Both the position numbers and the translations under genes were made by a program. From the NCBI GenBank assembly GCA_934464585.1, contig CAKSJY010000004.1, positions 14,975 through 78,974 of the forward strand: 64,000 nucleotides of DNA. The letters run 5' to 3'. Source of the stretch: an uncultured Eubacteriales bacterium (lineage in GTDB: Bacteria; Bacillota; Clostridia; Oscillospirales; Acutalibacteraceae). This document shows, in pieces, positions 42,560 to 51,207 of this stretch. The stretch's first letter is position 1; every line of letters starts with the position of its first letter. Under the pieces are notes generated by a model. The model saw only the letters and a list, made by a program, of their open reading frames with translations, was not told the origin of the DNA and did not search any database.

Positions 42560-42952
42560 TTAGTTTTTTTTTAAGTTTCGCACTACACTTGGTGTAAGCT
42601 TATCAAATGTTAAAAAATTCTTCTGTAGTTCAGCATATTTATTAGCTACCTTTAAAAGCTCTTCTGGAGTTAAAATAGAAAGTGCATTAAATCCATCCTT
42701 AAATACAAGTTTATCCTTTTCGTCATACAAACAAAGCGATGTAAGCACCGCATTTTCTGCCACAGATTTAGAAATCCTTTGGTCTGCACCATCAGCAATA
42801 AGTCTTTCCAAAAGTTTTCTTGATTCTTTTTCGCATAAAATTGCTTCATATACTGATAAAAGACTTATATAAAACACTCCGGACAAAAGCTCTATAGGTT
42901 CTCTTGTAAACTTTCCACCAAGAAGTTGTCTTCCTACTCTCTTTTTCATCAT
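42560..42952 (-). CDS. Tail assembly chaperone (G part, XkdN-like)
   Basis: 130 residues, helical (SGVFYISLLSVYEAIL, LTPEELLKVANKYAELQKNF), placed right after the tail tube gene. It ends RNLKKN-stop over a run of nine A. The last codons AAA AAA AAC contain the slippery heptamer A AAA AAC in the correct frame, so a fraction of ribosomes should enter the next frame. This arrangement is the conserved mark of tail assembly chaperones. It overlaps the tube gene by four bases. Confidence 0.8.
   Translation of the reverse strand: MMKKRVGRQLLGGKFTREPIELLSGVFYISLLSVYEAILCEKESRKLLERLIADGADQRISKSVAENAVLTSLCLYDEKDKLVFKDGFNALSILTPEELLKVANKYAELQKNFLTFDKLTPSVVRNLKKN
42563..42569 (-). promoter_or_regulatory. 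Programmed -1 ribosomal frameshift site (A AAA AAC)
   Basis: On the minus strand the zero frame reads TTA AAA AAA AAC TAA. The heptamer A AAA AAC is in the X XXY YYZ register. After slippage the frame reads CTA AGT TTG CCA and joins the 71-residue extension. No clear stimulatory hairpin was seen downstream. Confidence 0.8.
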
Positions 42953-43338
42953 AATATTTCCATCCTTTTTGCAGCAATAATTTGTACATCTTCAAGTATG
43001 GTATCATTAAGCGATGCTGACTCTTTTATATCAAACCACTCACATCCGGAATAAACTATTCTTCTGTCAGGTTTTACTATAACCAAATTAAAATTATGTA
43101 AATCAAAAAAATTTACTGCGGTATCTGATTGGCCGTCAAAATACATATAAACCCTAGATAAACTTATAACATGCTTTATTCTACCGGATACTGTACCAAC
43201 AGGTTCTTTTTCTCCAAAAGCTTCAATATATCTGCTGTTTTGACTTGATTGAGCCTTATAGCTTTCAACAACCGCAAGCTTTTTTCCGTTTACCTCTATA
43301 TAGATATCCTGACTTGTTGGAAATACAGCCTTTAACAT
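42949..43338 (-). CDS. Phage tail tube protein (XkdM-like)
   Basis: 129 residues, immediately downstream of the sheath gene, the usual sheath-tube order. It is rich in beta strands (DIYIEVNGKKLAVVESYKAQ, VSGRIKHVISLSRVYMYFDG), compatible with the Hcp-like tube fold. It is a little shorter than typical XkdM. The position and fold pattern support the call. Confidence 0.8.
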   Translation of the reverse strand: MLKAVFPTSQDIYIEVNGKKLAVVESYKAQSSQNSRYIEAFGEKEPVGTVSGRIKHVISLSRVYMYFDGQSDTAVNFFDLHNFNLVIVKPDRRIVYSGCEWFDIKESASLNDTILEDVQIIAAKRMEIL

Positions 43339-43350
43339 ATAGTCTCACCC

Positions 43351-44406
43351 CTAAACTTTTATATTTGCTGAAATAATAATTTGATTTAATCCATGTGAAA
43401 CTGTAAAAGATACTTCCACAATACACACAGTCGCATCTTGGTCCGACACACTTATATTAGGTTGCTGGTAATCTACAATTATTCCGCTGTCTTTATATTC
43501 CTGAAGTTTTATAACTGTCTGAGTCGCAATCGCAGAACGTGTTGTAACATTATTTTTCCCACCTAAAAGATTGTTTTTAAGCATATCTCTAAGGCCTGGA
43601 ATTACTTCATCTATTATTAAAACTGTATTTATGTCTTTAAATGTTGTATCAAAAACACCGTCTGTCGTTGTTTTGGATGTAACAAGCCTGATTATTTCGG
43701 CCTCATCTAAAACACATTCCAATGGTGTAATACCGTTTGTTATATATGTATCTATATCATCCTCATCAAGTGTAGGAGAAATTCCCTTTATGCCACTTAA
43801 AGTCTTTGTATTAAATGACGAAGACGGATCTACATTTCCGGAAATCACACCGGCTAAAGCCGCAGCCAACAAATTTCCGGAAAGTTCTTTTAAGCTTTCA
43901 TCAAGTGGAATTTGTGAAAGCAATATCATCCTTTCGCAATTTAGGCCTTGTGCCCAACTCTTCACGCTATCTATATTTTCATATTTACCGAAAGAAACTA
44001 TCCCCAGTCGTTCCTTTTGATTCTTTGAGCAATTAAGTATACTTGTTTTTAAAAGGTTATGTACCGTAGGACTTGTACTGTCACAAACAACAGTATAAAT
44101 ACCATTTTGTGTTTCTAATGTACTAAAAGCTGCCTCGTAATCACAGCTTGTACTTGTACCAGCCGAAACTGCCATGACTTCCGAAGCGCCGTTTTTCAGT
44201 GCCATACAGCAAAGAGAGTACATCTCGCCCTCGACACCAAAAATAGTTTCAGCATCTACTGCCTTGGTTATTTTGTGAACTACATTAGCTTCAGCACTAT
44301 TTAGTGCTACTATACCAACTGCCTTACCTTTGCCATTCGACCATATTACTCCGGAGGTATTATAATCTGAATAAACTCCCGGCCTTTGATGTGCAATTAC
44401 CGACAT
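43351..44406 (-). CDS. Contractile tail sheath protein (XkdK-like)
   Basis: 351 residues. The N-terminus HQRPGVYSDYNTSGVIWSNG, GKAVGIVALN and the C-terminal VCIVEVSFTVSHGLNQIIIS are characteristic of short PBSX-type sheath proteins, with donor strands at the C-terminus. Its presence shows a contractile (myovirus-type) tail. It overlaps the upstream gene by one base. Confidence 0.92.
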   Translation of the reverse strand: MSVIAHQRPGVYSDYNTSGVIWSNGKGKAVGIVALNSAEANVVHKITKAVDAETIFGVEGEMYSLCCMALKNGASEVMAVSAGTSTSCDYEAAFSTLETQNGIYTVVCDSTSPTVHNLLKTSILNCSKNQKERLGIVSFGKYENIDSVKSWAQGLNCERMILLSQIPLDESLKELSGNLLAAALAGVISGNVDPSSSFNTKTLSGIKGISPTLDEDDIDTYITNGITPLECVLDEAEIIRLVTSKTTTDGVFDTTFKDINTVLIIDEVIPGLRDMLKNNLLGGKNNVTTRSAIATQTVIKLQEYKDSGIIVDYQQPNISVSDQDATVCIVEVSFTVSHGLNQIIISANIKV

Positions 44407-44900
44407 TATATTTCTCCCTTCACTTGAATATCACTTATTTCTATTTCTTCATTTGACTTACCTATAAATATTCTCATTTTCAACAAACAATCTAAAAAGT
44501 ACACCTCTGAACTTTTATCAAATCCTACCTCTTTGCAATTTATTTTATAAATTTGTTTCAAATCCGGATCTAAAAATAGGCAATCAAATATTTTAGAAAA
44601 AATATCTGAACAATTGTTGCTACCTAAAAATTTAGGTGAATTTATTCTCAGCAGAACAGTCATGGAACAATTTTTACCAAACACATCTTTTCCGCATGAT
44701 TGACCAAAGTAGTTTCCAAACGCTCGATCAGACGAATCCACTTCTGAAATTCCGATAGTCACATAACTACTTCTAATTGGATTAGGTCGCTTTACCGCTC
44801 TATATGAGTTTATAAAACCTACTTCTGAAAGTTCTTCATCTGCTGATAATTTGTTTTTTATATCCTCTGCAATCTCATCAAATATTCCCATCATATCCAC
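44406..44900 (-). CDS. Phage tail completion/terminator-like protein
   Basis: 164 residues located between the head-closure and sheath genes, where tail terminator proteins are found. An N-terminal helix (IFDEIAEDIKNKLSADEELS) and C-terminal strands fit that alpha/beta fold. The start is uncertain within the first four codons; the ATG at 44891 or 44894 is better placed after AAGGGTGG. The call is mainly positional. Confidence 0.65.
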   Translation of the reverse strand: MDMMGIFDEIAEDIKNKLSADEELSEVGFINSYRAVKRPNPIRSSYVTIGISEVDSSDRAFGNYFGQSCGKDVFGKNCSMTVLLRINSPKFLGSNNCSDIFSKIFDCLFLDPDLKQIYKINCKEVGFDKSSEVYFLDCLLKMRIFIGKSNEEIEISDIQVKGEI

Positions 44901-44909
44901 CCTTTACAT

Positions 44910-45269
44910 TTAAGTTATATTGTCGTCAGGCACATATTTCTGCAATATAGCCCAAATATACAAAACTTCATCCGCTAAGCATATTTTCTCTGCTCTTTTT
45001 ATTGTATATAAATCACCATTACACCTTAAAGTAGTGTCAATTGGGAATGTATCTATCCTAACATCCGGCATACCGGTATATATAAATGTATTTATATCTG
45101 CAATACCCAATTTTAGGTATTGATAACCAAATGTATTTTTATCTACATATCTGCTGGGTTGAATCATCGCTTTTGTAGTCGCTTTTAGGTTATTTAAGCC
45201 GTCTAATACCTCAACAGTACTCCCGTGTTGTTTGATTAGAGACCTTACTGTTGTATCACGTCCCATCAT
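44910..45269 (-). CDS. Phage head closure/neck protein
   Basis: 119 residues, overlapping the connector gene by four bases. It is a small beta-barrel-like protein (GSTVEVLDGLNNLKATTKAM, LYTIKRAEKICLADEVLYIW), consistent with head-closure (stopper) proteins in this slot. The call is by position and fold pattern. Confidence 0.65.
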   Translation of the reverse strand: MMGRDTTVRSLIKQHGSTVEVLDGLNNLKATTKAMIQPSRYVDKNTFGYQYLKLGIADINTFIYTGMPDVRIDTFPIDTTLRCNGDLYTIKRAEKICLADEVLYIWAILQKYVPDDNIT

Positions 45270-45646
45270 ACGATGCTCACCCTTTCTGCCAAAAACTCAT
45301 TATCATTTATTAAATCCAATATAAGTGCTTTGGCATCTAGCCATACTCTATATGCTAAATCAACCATTGTTTTTTTATCGATGGTAACCTTTATGTCTCC
45401 CGCTGCAAAATCGTTCATGCCTTCTCCTGAAGCCCTATACACCGTATATCTATAATAAACCAAGGCGGCGGCAGCGGCATTAAGCCGCATGCCATTTTGT
45501 TCTTCTGTCAATGGGTCCTTAAGCATTCTTCTTATATCTTCTTCCGCCTCGCTACAAATAGGTAACCACGGTGATACTTCTTCGTCACTTAGAGATGCTA
45601 TTAATGCGAACCTTTTTAATATCTCCTGTATATCCAAGTAGCTCAC
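45266..45646 (-). CDS. Phage head-tail connector (adaptor) protein
   Basis: 126 residues, mostly helical (LDIQEILKRFALIASLSDEE, LNAAAAALVYYRYTVYRASG). It lies directly after the major capsid gene, the standard site of gp6/gp15-type adaptors. The all-helix pattern supports this. Confidence 0.7.
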   Translation of the reverse strand: MSYLDIQEILKRFALIASLSDEEVSPWLPICSEAEEDIRRMLKDPLTEEQNGMRLNAAAAALVYYRYTVYRASGEGMNDFAAGDIKVTIDKKTMVDLAYRVWLDAKALILDLINDNEFLAERVSIV

Positions 45647-45659
45647 CTCTTATACAAAA

Positions 45660-46661
45660 TTACCAAGTTAATTTTTTAGTAGCATCTGCAAAAATCTTTG
45701 CAAAACCTGTAATACTACTTACAGATGCTCTTTCAAGCTGTCTGTCGATTAACTTATCGTAATCAACTATAACATCGCCTGCTTGAACCATTTCAAGTGC
45801 ACAATTTCTATCGATACCTATAATTGTTTCGGCTGTTACTGATGGTACATGAACTAAAGTAGCCCCAAGTGGTGTAACAAGTTTACCAGTACCTTGGAAA
45901 TTAAGTCCTGCTTGAGCATCCTTCATATCTTCAAGATTTAAAATAGTTTGCATTGTTGCAGTTGAAGCCAACATTGTATTTAGTTCATATGGTGATAAAC
46001 TTGCCCAAAGTTTTACAAGATCTGAATATGTAAGAGTATCAGCGGTTGCTGAAGATACTTGGCCTGCTGCATTGTTGTTTCCATCACCATTTAGTAATAC
46101 ATCAACAGCATCGTCTAGCTGCGCTCTTGCAATACAAGCACCAATTCTTTTTAGGCTTACTGTAAACAAGTCAAGGTGTTGGAATCTTAATGCTTCATAG
46201 GAAGCTACAAGCATTCTACCTCTTTTATTTAACCTAATTAAGTTATCTTGTGTACGGATATTAGTTTTAGGTAATTCAGCACCCTCTGCAATATTTGTTG
46301 CATCAGTTTCATCTTCTGAAACAATCCCTCTATAGTCAAGGCCTTCTATTTTTGTAGTTGTTGCAACAATCGAAGGTAGCATATTATTTTCTTCGATACC
46401 TTGTCTTACTGCTCTTACAATGTATTCAGGAAATAGCACTGCTGAATCTGATGTTTGGAAGAATTTATCGATAACATCTGAATTTGTGCCGCAAACCTTA
46501 ATATTAAAACGTTTTAGCTGACGTTCAAAAGCATCTAAACCTGCTAGCTCTGTATTTTCATAATTTTCTGATGGGTCTAAAACCTCCAAATTTTGAGTAA
46601 AACTGTTTTTACCTGTATTGTACATACCTTTTTCAAGTTTTATTGAATCATAAAATGCCAT
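45660..46661 (-). CDS. Major capsid protein (HK97-fold)
   Basis: 333 residues. It follows the protease and decoration-like genes. RRVGIEEN-like helix content is seen in VRQGIEENNMLPSIVATTTK, followed by E-loop-like segments, the RGRMLVASYEALRFQHLDLF block and LEMVQAGDVIVDYDKLIDRQ. There is no long cleavable N-terminal scaffold; the scaffold is probably the C-terminus of the protease gene. Strong ribosome binding site GGAGG. Confidence 0.85.
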   Translation of the reverse strand: MAFYDSIKLEKGMYNTGKNSFTQNLEVLDPSENYENTELAGLDAFERQLKRFNIKVCGTNSDVIDKFFQTSDSAVLFPEYIVRAVRQGIEENNMLPSIVATTTKIEGLDYRGIVSEDETDATNIAEGAELPKTNIRTQDNLIRLNKRGRMLVASYEALRFQHLDLFTVSLKRIGACIARAQLDDAVDVLLNGDGNNNAAGQVSSATADTLTYSDLVKLWASLSPYELNTMLASTATMQTILNLEDMKDAQAGLNFQGTGKLVTPLGATLVHVPSVTAETIIGIDRNCALEMVQAGDVIVDYDKLIDRQLERASVSSITGFAKIFADATKKLTW

Positions 46662-46684
46662 AATTTTTTCCTCCTAAATTTTAT

Positions 46685-47029
46685 TTATAAAATAATGCCT
46701 GTTGTTGCGCTTGTTGAATCGATATCCATAACTAAGATTTGTCTTCCCTTTTCACTATCGGCTTTTACCTTATTAGAACCATCTGAAGACAATGATTGAT
46801 AACCCAATGCTGTAAATGTACCACTATATGGTAATGTTACATATCCACCAACTTTTACTGCAGCATATCCATTGTTTACAGATAAAACTACGCCACAAAA
46901 TGTGTTAGTATTTGCACATTTTTCTACTGTCTTATTTGCACTTATTTTTACTAAATCTCCCTTTTTAACCCCAGACGCTGCGATTAAAGTTACTACCTTA
47001 TCTTCATATCCACTTAAAGAAACACTCAT
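46685..47029 (-). CDS. Phage head decoration-like protein (DUF2190 type)
   Basis: 114 residues, beta-rich, between protease and capsid. LIAASGVKKGDLVKISANKT, CGVVLSVNNGYAAVKVGGYV and the terminal GIIL resemble the DUF2190/decoration beta-tulip family commonly found next to capsid genes. The exact role is inferred. Confidence 0.72.
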   Translation of the reverse strand: MSVSLSGYEDKVVTLIAASGVKKGDLVKISANKTVEKCANTNTFCGVVLSVNNGYAAVKVGGYVTLPYSGTFTALGYQSLSSDGSNKVKADSEKGRQILVMDIDSTSATTGIIL

Positions 47030-47043
47030 TACAATCTCTCCTT

Positions 47044-48045
47044 TTAAATTTTAAATTCAGTATTTGTATTTTTCTTTTTTTCTGTTTTTTTAGGTAACAA
47101 TTGTGGTTTAAATACGTTATATTCCAAAGACTTCTTCTCAAAAGCATTTTTAAAACTTTTCAATTCAGATATGTCCATTTTATCGGCAACACTTTTCATT
47201 GTTTCAATGCATATACCACTTTCTGAACCAGCACAAAGCCTTATAACTTCTCTTTTTAAATCCTCTTTATATTGTTTGCCATCTTCTGCTTCTTGTTTTA
47301 GCGATTTAATTAATTCATATAGATTTTCTGAATCGCTGCTACTAAGTGTAATTTCCTCTTTATTCTGTAAGCTTTTTAAGATATTTTCCATTCCTATATC
47401 ACTCCTTTCTACACCATTAAACTTTTTAATAACCCCTGCCCCTTTTTGTGCCGGAACCGCCACAAATGACCATTCATAGGCATCATATGGTTCAGATAAC
47501 ACATGGTAGCAAAACTTCTCCTCATTACCCACCTTATAGACATTCCCTTTTTGGTGGTTGCATCGGGACTTTCGTAAATTCTTAGAACATATTGAACAAA
47601 ACTTTTCCTTAACTGCACAACTAACACTTACTTCTTTCTTTATTCCTGAATCTATATCGGTAATAAAGTCTTTATTCTTGTCAGTTCTTGGCGTATATGC
47701 CCTTGCTGCAAGCCTGAAATAAGGTTGTCCTAAAGAGTTAACGACCCCTGGTACTTCCTCTACCTTACATGAAATAATCCTTGCTTTTTGGTTTTCAGCT
47801 TTCATGTTATGGTCCAATATACCTGTTTTCCCAACAAACAGCTCAGATAACTTCACCAAGGCTTCCTTTGTAAACATCTCACCATCTCTGTCGACTTCAT
47901 TGTCGCAAAGCACAACCGAAAAAATATATACATCTGATTCTTCAAATTTTCTTCTTGTATACTTATTAACAAGCTCCATTTCATTTGATATATTCTCGGT
48001 ATTCTCTTCGCTTTTTAATATGTAACCGCTTTTCACCTTTATCAC
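47044..48045 (-). CDS. Prohead protease with zinc-finger-like insertion and scaffold tail
   Basis: 333 residues. The N-terminal half is an HK97-type serine protease: His in GILDHNMKAENQKARI, Ser in KKEVSVSCAV, Glu in AYEWSFVAVPAQ. A Cys/His insertion (FCSICSKNLRKSRCNHQKG) right after the Ser strand looks like a zinc site. The C-terminal ~110 residues are a coiled, lysine/glutamate-rich region that probably acts as the scaffold and is removed on maturation. The start is the GTG at 48045 or the GTG at 48036, which has better AGGTG spacing. Confidence 0.85.
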   Translation of the reverse strand: MIKVKSGYILKSEENTENISNEMELVNKYTRRKFEESDVYIFSVVLCDNEVDRDGEMFTKEALVKLSELFVGKTGILDHNMKAENQKARIISCKVEEVPGVVNSLGQPYFRLAARAYTPRTDKNKDFITDIDSGIKKEVSVSCAVKEKFCSICSKNLRKSRCNHQKGNVYKVGNEEKFCYHVLSEPYDAYEWSFVAVPAQKGAGVIKKFNGVERSDIGMENILKSLQNKEEITLSSSDSENLYELIKSLKQEAEDGKQYKEDLKREVIRLCAGSESGICIETMKSVADKMDISELKSFKNAFEKKSLEYNVFKPQLLPKKTEKKKNTNTEFKI

Positions 48046-48097
48046 CTCACCGTTTTAAACGTTAAATATATAAATAACACACTATAATGTGTGATAT

Positions 48098-49243
48098 TTA
48101 TTCACTAAGTCTTTTTTCTATTTCCATAGCCCTTGCCTCTAAAAGTCTCGCATTTGCTACTTGGACTCTATCTTGTAGATTTATATCACTCCACTTTATC
48201 TCATACTCAGTAAATAAACCTTTTGAAACAAGCCACATATTGCAGATTTTTCTTATAACAGGATTTAATATTCTTCTGTATGCATTAAGTTCACTTGTAA
48301 GTAAATCAGCTTGTTGAGTAGACATTCTTTCCGACGTTGACCAGGAAAGTCCTAAAAAACACGGTGGTATTGATAATTTTGCTACTATCTGCTCTAACAT
48401 CTGCTTTACCGGTACAAGACTATCTAATATCTGATTATCAGCACCTATCACCTTAATATCTACATCGCCAACTGCAACAAAATCATTTATTCCTCCGTCA
48501 CTTCTCATGGTTTTGCTCCATTCGGTAGCTATTTGCATCGCTCTCTCTTTTGCATAGGCTCTTTCTGCAGCATCATTTCCAGGTTTGTATGTAACAGCAA
48601 AACGTATATTTCCAACTCTCTCCCAGTTCACACCAATGCTATGATAAATTTTTAAGAGTATATTGCTAACAAACGGTAACCCTTTTAAAATCGATGTACC
48701 ATATATTTCACCCGGAAGCGGATTTAATGTTGAAACCAAAACGAGTTCTTTATTTCTAATAGGAAATGCCTTATCTCCATCTTTTTTACAAATAATTAAA
48801 TCCATTGGATTATTGTCTACTCTAAGTTCTACATCTCTTAGATCTGCGTTATATAATGCCATGTCCTGACTTCCACATTCATATGGAATAATTTCACCAA
48901 TTGCCGTACCATATGTTAAAAGTTGATCCATATAAGTGCTTATAAAGCTCTGTATTCCCTGGCCACTTGCACCAACCTTTACATATTGAAAAAAATCTTT
49001 TAATTGCTTCTCAATTTTTTTGTTCTCACATTCAATATCAAAATACCCCATAAGCCTAATCGTTTTGCAGATAGCCGAATCTATTATCGGAACTGCTTCT
49101 CTTAGCGATTCATACAATCTTACCTCTGTGTCTGAAAGCGGAACATATCGGTTAAGAGCCGAAAACGGATGTACCGTTTCAGATTTCGACGGTGCCGTTT
49201 GTACAATATTTTGAGACTTTTTTACTTTCTTAAATAAATTCAT
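48098..49243 (-). CDS. Phage portal protein
   Basis: 381 residues. It shows IDSAICKTIRLMGYFDIECE, the wing segment TYMDQLLTYGTAIGEIIPYE and the stem/clip STSERMSTQQADLLTSELNA, YRRILNPVIRKICNMWL, all typical of portal proteins of PBSX-like phages. It forms the dodecameric DNA gate of the capsid. It follows terL by 11 bases. Confidence 0.9.
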   Translation of the reverse strand: MNLFKKVKKSQNIVQTAPSKSETVHPFSALNRYVPLSDTEVRLYESLREAVPIIDSAICKTIRLMGYFDIECENKKIEKQLKDFFQYVKVGASGQGIQSFISTYMDQLLTYGTAIGEIIPYECGSQDMALYNADLRDVELRVDNNPMDLIICKKDGDKAFPIRNKELVLVSTLNPLPGEIYGTSILKGLPFVSNILLKIYHSIGVNWERVGNIRFAVTYKPGNDAAERAYAKERAMQIATEWSKTMRSDGGINDFVAVGDVDIKVIGADNQILDSLVPVKQMLEQIVAKLSIPPCFLGLSWSTSERMSTQQADLLTSELNAYRRILNPVIRKICNMWLVSKGLFTEYEIKWSDINLQDRVQVANARLLEARAMEIEKRLSE

Positions 49244-49254
49244 ATTTTCCTCCC

Positions 49255-50511
49255 TTATCTTCTTGATGCCACAACAAAAAAGCCACTACTTTCACTTGAT
49301 AATATTGTTGTGACAAAATATCTTATATCATCCATTGCATGGTCATTTTCTTTTATTGGTACGTCTTTACCGACTGTATTTTCCCAACGATACAGACCGA
49401 ATTCCCTTATGCTGTCTGAACAGGTATTGCAAATCTTTATTTTCCCTTGTTTTAATACTGTAGATACTTCCCTTATTCCATCGACTACATTGTTTTTAGC
49501 CGGTATAACTCTAAATTTATTTTTCTTGTTAATAAGCGTAATAAAACTTGCAGCTGATGGATCAACTGTAACAACATCTATATCCAAACCATCGGAAAGT
49601 TCTAAAAGTGCATTATAATGTTCCTCATCTGTACGTTGTATACCAATTTTTCTTGAATCGTAATAATATTCTTTTATTCTGTACCAAACTCCGTCATAGT
49701 TTCCCCATAGTCCAAATGACGCCGGGTTTACGGTACCGTAATCACATGAAATTGCATACTTTGAACATATGCCCTTTGGCACATCACAAAACATATTACT
49801 GTTTGACATAAACGGATATACAGCCCCTTCTGCGGCAACCCATCTACCTTTTATAAACCTGTCATAAAACGTCCCTGTATATAAATTTTCATAACGATTT
49901 ATCATTTCTTTAGAAAGTGACGGGTTGTCATCCATAGTAAAATGCAGATATAAAACTTTCTTTTCCTTTGCCTTTAATATCCATTCTCTATAGAACCAAT
50001 GCCCCGGGTACTCCGGGTTACAGTTAAACCAAAATTTTGAACCTTCCACCGAGCACCTTGCTATTGCCTGTTTTACAAATGACTGTGGCATCAGTGCCAC
50101 CTCATCAAACAAAACCCCGGAAAGTGTAATACCCTGGACAAGTGCCGCTGAGGATTCATCTTTACCACCAAAAATATAGAAACTATTTTTACGACCATTT
50201 TTCGTAATTTCCAATAAATTTTGAGAGATTCTTTCTCTACAACTAAATCCCATCTCTTCCAAAATCGGTATAAGCGGTGCTATCAGGTTTCTTCTAAGTG
50301 AACGAATAGTTTTTCCACATATAGCAAAGCTTCCTCCCTCGAACCTATAAAAAGCCCAGGCAATAAATGAAATCGACATACATAACGTCTTACCGCTTCT
50401 AACTGAGCCATCACAGATTACCGCATCATAGTCCTTATATTTGCTGTTTTCACACCACCAAGATAGAACTTTTAACTGTTTTTCAGAAAAATTTTTAAAT
50501 TTCACAATCAT
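49255..50511 (-). CDS. terL: Terminase large subunit (XtmB-like)
   Basis: 418 residues. The ATPase domain has Walker A GSVRSGKTLCM and Walker B SGVLFDEVALM. The RNase H-like nuclease domain has the acidic residues of AISCDYGTVNPASFGLW, VVTVDPSAASFITL and NDHAMDDIRYFV. All catalytic positions look intact, so DNA packaging is probably functional. Overlaps terS by four bases. Confidence 0.94.
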   Translation of the reverse strand: MIVKFKNFSEKQLKVLSWWCENSKYKDYDAVICDGSVRSGKTLCMSISFIAWAFYRFEGGSFAICGKTIRSLRRNLIAPLIPILEEMGFSCRERISQNLLEITKNGRKNSFYIFGGKDESSAALVQGITLSGVLFDEVALMPQSFVKQAIARCSVEGSKFWFNCNPEYPGHWFYREWILKAKEKKVLYLHFTMDDNPSLSKEMINRYENLYTGTFYDRFIKGRWVAAEGAVYPFMSNSNMFCDVPKGICSKYAISCDYGTVNPASFGLWGNYDGVWYRIKEYYYDSRKIGIQRTDEEHYNALLELSDGLDIDVVTVDPSAASFITLINKKNKFRVIPAKNNVVDGIREVSTVLKQGKIKICNTCSDSIREFGLYRWENTVGKDVPIKENDHAMDDIRYFVTTILSSESSGFFVVASRR

Positions 50512-51017
50512 TCCTCCGACTCTTTCTCTTTCGAGCTCAATGCCTTAGCACCGTTTTCCAGAGCCTTATAAAACGGAGTAACATCGTCTGCATTGTTATG
50601 ACCCGAATCTCGCAATTTTTCGATTGCTGTTAATCTATCAAAAAACTTTATCTCAAGTCCCCCATCTTTATTTTTCTTTATTTCGGATATATTAAATAAA
50701 TCCATATTTTCAAGCATTTGCAATGTTGGCGTATCAGAAAACAAAAGGCTAATAGGATCTGAAATATTCCCGAATGCCAAACGCTCATAACCACTGTTGG
50801 CTTTGTTTTTAAGGTGCAGATTTTTAAGTTTATAAAGCCTTGAAATTTCATGATTTATTTCTTTTCTTGCAAGTAGCCTTATCCCAGCCCTCTCAGGTTC
50901 TCTACGATATCCTGATCTAAGCGCAGACTCTTTAACATTTCCATTATTTACATAGTTGTAACAAAAAAGCCTTTCTTTAGTACTTAAAGTTGTCGATGCC
51001 TTCTTCCTCAAATTCAT
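50508..51017 (-). CDS. terS: Terminase small subunit (XtmA-like)
   Basis: 169 residues. The N-terminal HTH (CYYVNNGNVKESALRSGYRR-type; seen as NGNVKESALRSGYR) and the RERAGIRLLARKEI-like helix region match small terminase DNA-binding domains. A C-terminal oligomerisation region and acidic tail follow. It is the first gene of the cluster, after an AAAGGAGTGAG site. It recognises the DNA to be packaged in related phages; whether it still selects a specific pac site here is unknown. Confidence 0.85.
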   Translation of the reverse strand: MNLRKKASTTLSTKERLFCYNYVNNGNVKESALRSGYRREPERAGIRLLARKEINHEISRLYKLKNLHLKNKANSGYERLAFGNISDPISLLFSDTPTLQMLENMDLFNISEIKKNKDGGLEIKFFDRLTAIEKLRDSGHNNADDVTPFYKALENGAKALSSKEKESEE

Positions 51018-51190
51018 CTCACTCCTTTTGTTCTCTCAATATACAGAAAAAAAGACCTGTTTTTTCCCCTCTTGAGGGCAAAAAAACAAATCTTTTTTAT
51101 TTTTATCTTAAAATTAGCTCTTTTTAGCCTTTATTATCCTAAATTTATTTCTATTTTTTAACAGTAATAACTCTCTGCTCCACTCCGGTC

Positions 51191-51206
51191 TTGAAAACAC
51201 TTTCAA
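51191..51206. promoter_or_regulatory. Candidate operator dyad
   Basis: TTGAAA-ACAC-TTTCAA lies just after the -10 box of the phage-operon promoter, covering the expected start site. Confidence 0.4.
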
Positions 51207-51207
51207 A

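Larger units (their letters stand above)
37793..51017 (-). mobile_element. PBSX-type phage structural gene cluster (domesticated or defective prophage)
   Basis: Nineteen minus-strand genes, most overlapping or nearly touching, run from terS (51017) to a fibre-like protein (37793). The order is packaging, portal, protease, capsid, connectors, contractile tail, baseplate. A single promoter lies at one end and a strong terminator at the other. It is bounded by PPDK and by a small membrane protein next to DUF1015/glycogen phosphorylase. No integrase, attachment repeat, repressor, replication, holin, endolysin or tape-measure gene is visible inside. Confidence 0.85.

Noticed and set aside
43571..44020. 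149-codon plus-strand frame opposite the tail sheath gene
   Set aside because: It lies wholly antisense to a well-recognised sheath gene, and its composition is that of a shadow frame.
37793..51017. Interpretation as a headless tailocin or extracellular contractile injection system
   Set aside because: Large and small terminase, portal, prohead protease and capsid genes are all present and look intact, so it is a full head-plus-tail locus apart from the tape measure.
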